From NCBI GenBank assembly GCA_018399935.1, contig JAGYNP010000045.1, positions 1 through 7,805 of the forward strand: DNA of 7,805 bases. Reading direction: 5' to 3'. This stretch comes from Candidatus Moraniibacteriota bacterium (GTDB taxonomy: Bacteria > Patescibacteriota > Minisyncoccia > Moranbacterales > DUUL01). The notes beneath the pieces were generated by a model. The model made no database searches, was not told the origin of the DNA, and saw only the letters and a program-made list of their open reading frames with translations. Shown piece after piece: positions 5,513-7,805 of this stretch (the stretch's first letter is position 1; each line of letters begins with the position of its first letter). The translations under genes and the position numbers were made by a program.

Positions 5513-6931
5513 CTAGTTTTTTCTTTTTTTAATCAAAGTAGGTATAGTCCGATAAATTATTTGTATGTCCCGCCACAAAGACCAATTTTCTATATAATAA
5601 ATATCTAGTTTTATTTCTTGTTTAAAAGACAAATCACTTCTGCCTGAAACTTGAGCTAATCCAGTTATTCCTGGTTTTATAGTTAAAACTCTTCTTTGAT
5701 AGTCTTTATACCTTTCAACCTCCATTGGTTGATGAGGTCGTGGTCCAACTAAACTCATTTCACCTTTAAGAACATTAAAAAATTGAGGAAATTCATCTAA
5801 AGAAAATTTTTCGATAAAAGCTCCAAATTTAGTTTTTCTTGGATCATCCTTAATTTTATAAAGAGGACCTTTCTTAATTGATTGTTTTTGAATTAAATCA
5901 TCTAAAAATTTTAAAGCTTTTTTATTGTGCACTTTAGAAAATTGTTTACCATGGCTATATTCCTTTTTCATATACCGAAATTTATATAAATCAAACTCAC
6001 CTCCTTTGTGATTTACTCTCTTATTAAAATAAATAGCTGGAAGTCCGGAATCAATCCAAGTAATAATAGCTATTATCAACATCAAAGGTCCAAATAAAAT
6101 AATACCCACAATTGAACCTATTATATCAAAAACTCTTTTAATAATTTTTCCCCAACCATCCAAAGAAGTATTCTTAACTTCAATCAAAGGCTCTCCATTA
6201 AAAACTTCCAAATTAAAATTAGAAGTCTGAATTAAAGTTGGAACATATTTAAACATAATTCTATTTCTAATACAAAATTCTTTTAATTTAAACAAATCTT
6301 TTTTATTAACTTTGGGATTACTTTGAATAACCTCATCAACTTTACCCTGTTTTTGAAGTAAATTAATTCTTTTAAAATCAATTTCATCTCTATGATCAAC
6401 TAAACTATAACCAATTTGAGGTTTCTCTTTAATTAATTTTTTCAAAGAATTAGCAAACTTATTCTCTCCTAACAACAAAAGTCTTCTAGTCCCAATACCT
6501 TTATTTACCAATAAATAAATTTGAAAACTTCTTAAACCAAAACGAGCCATTGAAACCAAAATTACTGCTAAAAAAGCTCCAGTTAAAATAACAAACCTAG
6601 AAGAAAACCAATCTGGCTCTAAAAAAAGAATTAAAACAATTACCATTAAACCAATAGAAACTGCTCGACCCACTCTATAAATTTCAATTAATTTACTTTT
6701 ATTAGAATGAATCCGATAAAGTCCCTCTATAGTAAAAATTATAACAAAAAAAGAAGCTACTACTAAAAGCACTTCTAAATATTCTCTAACAGAAAATTCA
6801 TACAACAAAGGTTGGAGTTCTTGAACTGCTTGAGTTTTTCTTAAATAAAAAGCCAAAACCCCAGAAAGGACTAACATAAAATAATCCACTGGAACCTGCA
6901 ATGCACTAAAGAATAATTCAGCTTTTTTCAT
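5513..6931 (-). CDS. polyprenyl-phosphate sugar-1-phosphate transferase (WbaP/WcaJ-like)
   Basis: Starts a surface glycan by moving a sugar-1-phosphate from a UDP-sugar to undecaprenyl phosphate at the inner membrane face. It has 472 residues in the long polyprenyl glycosylphosphotransferase layout. Four hydrophobic segments lie at about 14-31, 52-70, 91-105 and 112-128. A Rossmann-like middle domain starts near RRLLLLGENKFA (149-160). The membrane hairpin is at 267-291. The catalytic bacterial sugar transferase domain holds YKFRYM (316-321), SLDEFPQFFNVLKGEMSLVG (377-396) with the Asp379-Glu380 pair, GPRP (396-399) and PGITGLAQVSGR (420-431). About 40 residues of Lys-rich insertion (323-362) separate the FRYM motif from the DE motif. 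The sugar cannot be read from sequence. It is the first gene of the operon with murC and tsaE, starts at ATG without a ribosome site, and may use the promoter at 7015-7043. Confidence 0.93.
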   Translation of the reverse strand: MKKAELFFSALQVPVDYFMLVLSGVLAFYLRKTQAVQELQPLLYEFSVREYLEVLLVVASFFVIIFTIEGLYRIHSNKSKLIEIYRVGRAVSIGLMVIVLILFLEPDWFSSRFVILTGAFLAVILVSMARFGLRSFQIYLLVNKGIGTRRLLLLGENKFANSLKKLIKEKPQIGYSLVDHRDEIDFKRINLLQKQGKVDEVIQSNPKVNKKDLFKLKEFCIRNRIMFKYVPTLIQTSNFNLEVFNGEPLIEVKNTSLDGWGKIIKRVFDIIGSIVGIILFGPLMLIIAIITWIDSGLPAIYFNKRVNHKGGEFDLYKFRYMKKEYSHGKQFSKVHNKKALKFLDDLIQKQSIKKGPLYKIKDDPRKTKFGAFIEKFSLDEFPQFFNVLKGEMSLVGPRPHQPMEVERYKDYQRRVLTIKPGITGLAQVSGRSDLSFKQEIKLDIYYIENWSLWRDIQIIYRTIPTLIKKRKN

Positions 6932-6940
6932 TGATCTTTT

Positions 6941-7013
6941 ATAAAGTAATTAACCCGCCTTTGGTTTATTTCGCATCGAGCTTGTTCGTTGAGAGATGAA
7001 TTCGTTACTTTAT
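6941..7013. repeat. 9-bp inverted repeat around a 55-bp core
   Basis: ATAAAGTAA (6941-6949) and TTACTTTAT (7005-7013) are exact inverted copies just upstream of the sugar transferase start. The core (CGCATCGAGCTTGTTCG, CCCGCC) is richer in G+C than the flanks. It could be a leader structure, an operator pair or a very small inserted element. No terminal target duplication is apparent. Confidence 0.45.
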
Positions 7014-7014
7014 C

Positions 7015-7043
7015 ATTCTAATAAAATTTCAATTTAAAAACAA
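7015..7043 (-). promoter_or_regulatory. candidate promoter of the sugar transferase-murC-tsaE operon
   Basis: On the minus strand TTGTTT (7038-7043) and TAGAAT (7015-7020) are 17 bases apart. The predicted start is near 7008, giving a leader of about 75 nt that contains most of the inverted repeat. The -35 is weak. No better promoter is seen between rnpB and the gene. Confidence 0.4.
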
Positions 7044-7071
7044 GGATTTATTTTAAAACATTTGTCTAAGC

Positions 7072-7097
7072 AGGGATTGTTTAAAAAAACAATCCCT
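7072..7097 (-). repeat. 11-bp hairpin inside the rnpB 3' end
   Basis: AGGGATTGTTT (7072-7082) and AAACAATCCCT (7087-7097) form a perfect stem with a four-base loop, directly after the conserved CGGCTTA of rnpB. No T-run follows on either strand, so it is not a standard terminator. It lies exactly between the conserved core and CTTAGAC (7064-7070), the best P1 partner. Confidence 0.75.
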
Positions 7098-7329
7098 AAA
7101 TAAGCCGGATTCTGTCAAGCTTTATTAAAAATAAAGCCCTACAACCATTTATCTTAGTCAACAATCACTTGTCAACTTTAGCGGCACAAACCCCAAAGGG
7201 GAATACGGCCTTGCACCAGGTAGGGTTTACCACAAATCGCCATCACTGACGATCGAGAATTGTAGTTTTAAAAAACCAAATCAATTCACTTTTCACCTTT
7301 TACCGTTGCACAGCAGCAGCAAGTTAAAA

Positions 7330-7407
7330 GTCAAAAGTCTGTAAAGTCTGTAAAGTCCTTATTACTAATAAAGACTTTATAGACTTTCAACTTTATAGAC
7401 TTTCGAC
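7330..7407 (-). repeat. repeat-built extra helix within rnpB
   Basis: The base of the helix pairs GTCGAAAGTC with GACTTTTGAC (7398-7407 with 7330-7339). The upper part pairs TATAAAGTC with GACTTTACA, and the tip is TTATT-AGT-AATAA. The 5' arm contains a 15-base unit twice (7374-7388 and 7390-7404). The 3' arm contains GTCTGTAAA twice (7337-7345 and 7346-7354). It sits between the P9-like hairpin and the GGTAAAAGGTGAAAAG strand, outside the core. It appears to have grown by tandem duplication in both arms while keeping base pairing. Confidence 0.75.
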
Positions 7408-7570
7408 TCGCCGATGCTATGCATCGGTTAGTATAGTCTCTGTGGCACTTTCCCGAAGTTATTATCACTAATAACTTGGTTGAAGTTATCAACTACCCCC
7501 TGAGTTTAAACTCAGTTAGTGTCCAGACTTTCCTTACCAAATTGGTATGGTTGTATACTTAGACCGCTCA

Positions 7571-7599
7571 ATAATAACACTTTTTCACCAAAATGTCAA
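7571..7599 (-). promoter_or_regulatory. sigma-70 promoter of rnpB, extended -10
   Basis: On the minus strand TTGACA (7594-7599) and TATTAT (7571-7576) are exactly 17 bases apart, with TGT before the -10. A T-rich stretch (GTTTTTTTAATTTTG) directly upstream resembles an UP element. The predicted start, G at 7564, coincides with the first base of the P1 strand GTCTAAG. Confidence 0.85.
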
Positions 7600-7694
7600 C
7601 AAAATTAAAAAAACAAGCTTCCATAAATATTAAACATCAAATATTCCGGTTTTTCCCTCAAAAAAGCCTCTTAAACACTTTTCCCAAAAAACTC

Positions 7695-7718
7695 TAAGCC
7701 TGCCGACAGGCAGGCTTA
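7695..7718 (-). terminator. GC-rich hairpin, terminator of the gene at the right edge
   Basis: TAAGCCTGCC (7695-7704) and GGCAGGCTTA (7709-7718) form a perfect 10-bp stem with a 4-base loop. On the minus strand GAGTTTTTT follows, giving a U-run a few bases after the stem. It lies 30 bases past the stop of the partial gene. The CCTGCC-GACA-GGCAGG core could also be a dispersed intergenic palindrome. Confidence 0.65.
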
Positions 7719-7744
7719 ATACTTAATACTTAATACTTAATACT
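7715..7744. repeat. heptamer tandem repeat, CTTAATA x4
   Basis: Four exact consecutive copies of CTTAATA (7715-7742) plus two more bases lie between the partial gene's stop and its terminator hairpin, and overlap the hairpin's right arm. The copy number may vary between strains through replication slippage. Confidence 0.9.
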
Positions 7745-7747
7745 CCC

Positions 7748-7805
7748 TCACCGTATATTCTTAACCCAACCAAAAGTCTCTTCAAAGTTAGCAATAATTA
7801 AATCA
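7748..7805 (-). CDS. C-terminal end of an unidentified protein (partial)
   Basis: The only minus-strand frame open to the right edge reads DLIIANFEETFGWVKNIR and stops at TGA (7748-7750). The reading has ordinary amino-acid composition and is followed in order by a tandem repeat and a terminator hairpin, as expected downstream of a real gene. Eighteen residues are too few to name a family. If the gene is real, its TGA stop shows that TGA is not reassigned in this genome. Confidence 0.5.
   Translation of the reverse strand, partial: DLIIANFEETFGWVKNIR

Larger units (their letters stand above)
7064..7564 (-). ncRNA. rnpB: RNase P RNA, bacterial class A
   Basis: The catalytic RNA that removes 5' leaders from precursor tRNAs, together with the RnpA protein. 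Landmarks on the minus strand: CR I AGGAAAGTCTGGACAC near 7530; P4 formed by AAGTCTGGA (7522-7530) with TCCGGCTT (7102-7109), keeping the universally bulged U; P2 by TACAACC with GGTTGTA; P3 TACC/GGTA; GCCACAGAGAC; a P9-like CCGATGC/GCATCGG; GGTAAAAGGTGAAAAG; GGTAAACCCTACCTGG; GCAAGGCC; GATAAATGG; and ACAGAATCCGGCTTA. Hairpins ATCGTCA-GTGA-TGGCGAT and GACAA-GTGA-TTGTT fit P14 and P18 with GNRA loops, as in class A. The 5' end is set at the predicted transcription start. The 3' end depends on which P1 strand is used: the core ends by 7095, while a perfect P1 partner lies at 7064-7070. At about 470-500 nt it is longer than the 377 nt of E. coli, mostly through the helix at 7330-7407. Confidence 0.95.

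Noticed and set aside
7072..7097. Hairpin after rnpB as a rho-independent terminator
   Set aside because: The stem is strong, but no T-run follows on the minus strand. The next bases are GCTTAGAC, which fit better as the P1 partner.
7330..7407. Repeats within rnpB as a CRISPR array
   Set aside because: The units are only 9-16 bases and directly adjacent with no unique spacers. They form the two arms of one hairpin.

Overview
The window looks like a piece of a small, very AT-rich bacterial genome, most likely from the Candidate Phyla Radiation (Patescibacteria, Parcubacteria-like). This is inferred from style, since no rRNA or other taxonomic marker is present. The signs are strong A/T bias in coding and non-coding DNA, four of the five complete genes lacking a Shine-Dalgarno sequence, and compact lysine-rich proteins. 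Stops in use are TAA and TAG, plus TGA for the partial gene at the right edge. That last stop, if real, argues against a TGA=Gly code. Every recognisable gene is on the minus strand, so transcription runs right to left.

Read in transcription order: the right edge (7748-7805) holds the last codons of an unidentified protein, followed by a heptamer tandem repeat and a GC-rich hairpin terminator. Next is rnpB, the RNase P RNA (about 7564 down to 7064). It has an excellent sigma-70 promoter, a conserved catalytic core, a repeat-built extra helix and an unusual P1 region. Then comes a probable three-gene operon: a polyprenyl-phosphate sugar-1-phosphate transferase (6931-5513), murC (5455-4007) and tsaE (3985-3509), ending at a hairpin terminator (3376-3397). 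A phosphomannomutase/phosphoglucomutase gene (3327-1981) follows and appears to have its own, nearly leaderless promoter. After 340 bp of AT-rich spacer lies a soluble transglutaminase-like cysteine protease gene (1636-845), with a consensus promoter, a perfect AGGAGG ribosome site, a TTG start and its own terminator. Last is tRNA-Ser(GCU) (422-335) with its terminator.

The envelope genes fit together. The mutase supplies hexose-1-phosphate for nucleotide sugars. The sugar transferase loads a sugar-1-phosphate onto the lipid carrier that starts a surface glycan. MurC adds L-alanine to UDP-MurNAc for peptidoglycan. TsaE (t6A tRNA modification), rnpB and tRNA-Ser are information-processing genes.

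The least explained part is 176-489. The terminator after tRNA-Ser is duplicated as an exact 32-bp direct repeat 130 bp away, and the 3' end of the tRNA gene is copied in inverted orientation. Between the two terminator copies sits a GC-rich insert of about 105 nt that can fold into four nested helices. A possible decayed copy of the tRNA 5' half lies just upstream of the tRNA. This tRNA-derived insert and the two oddities of rnpB are the best candidates for something undescribed.
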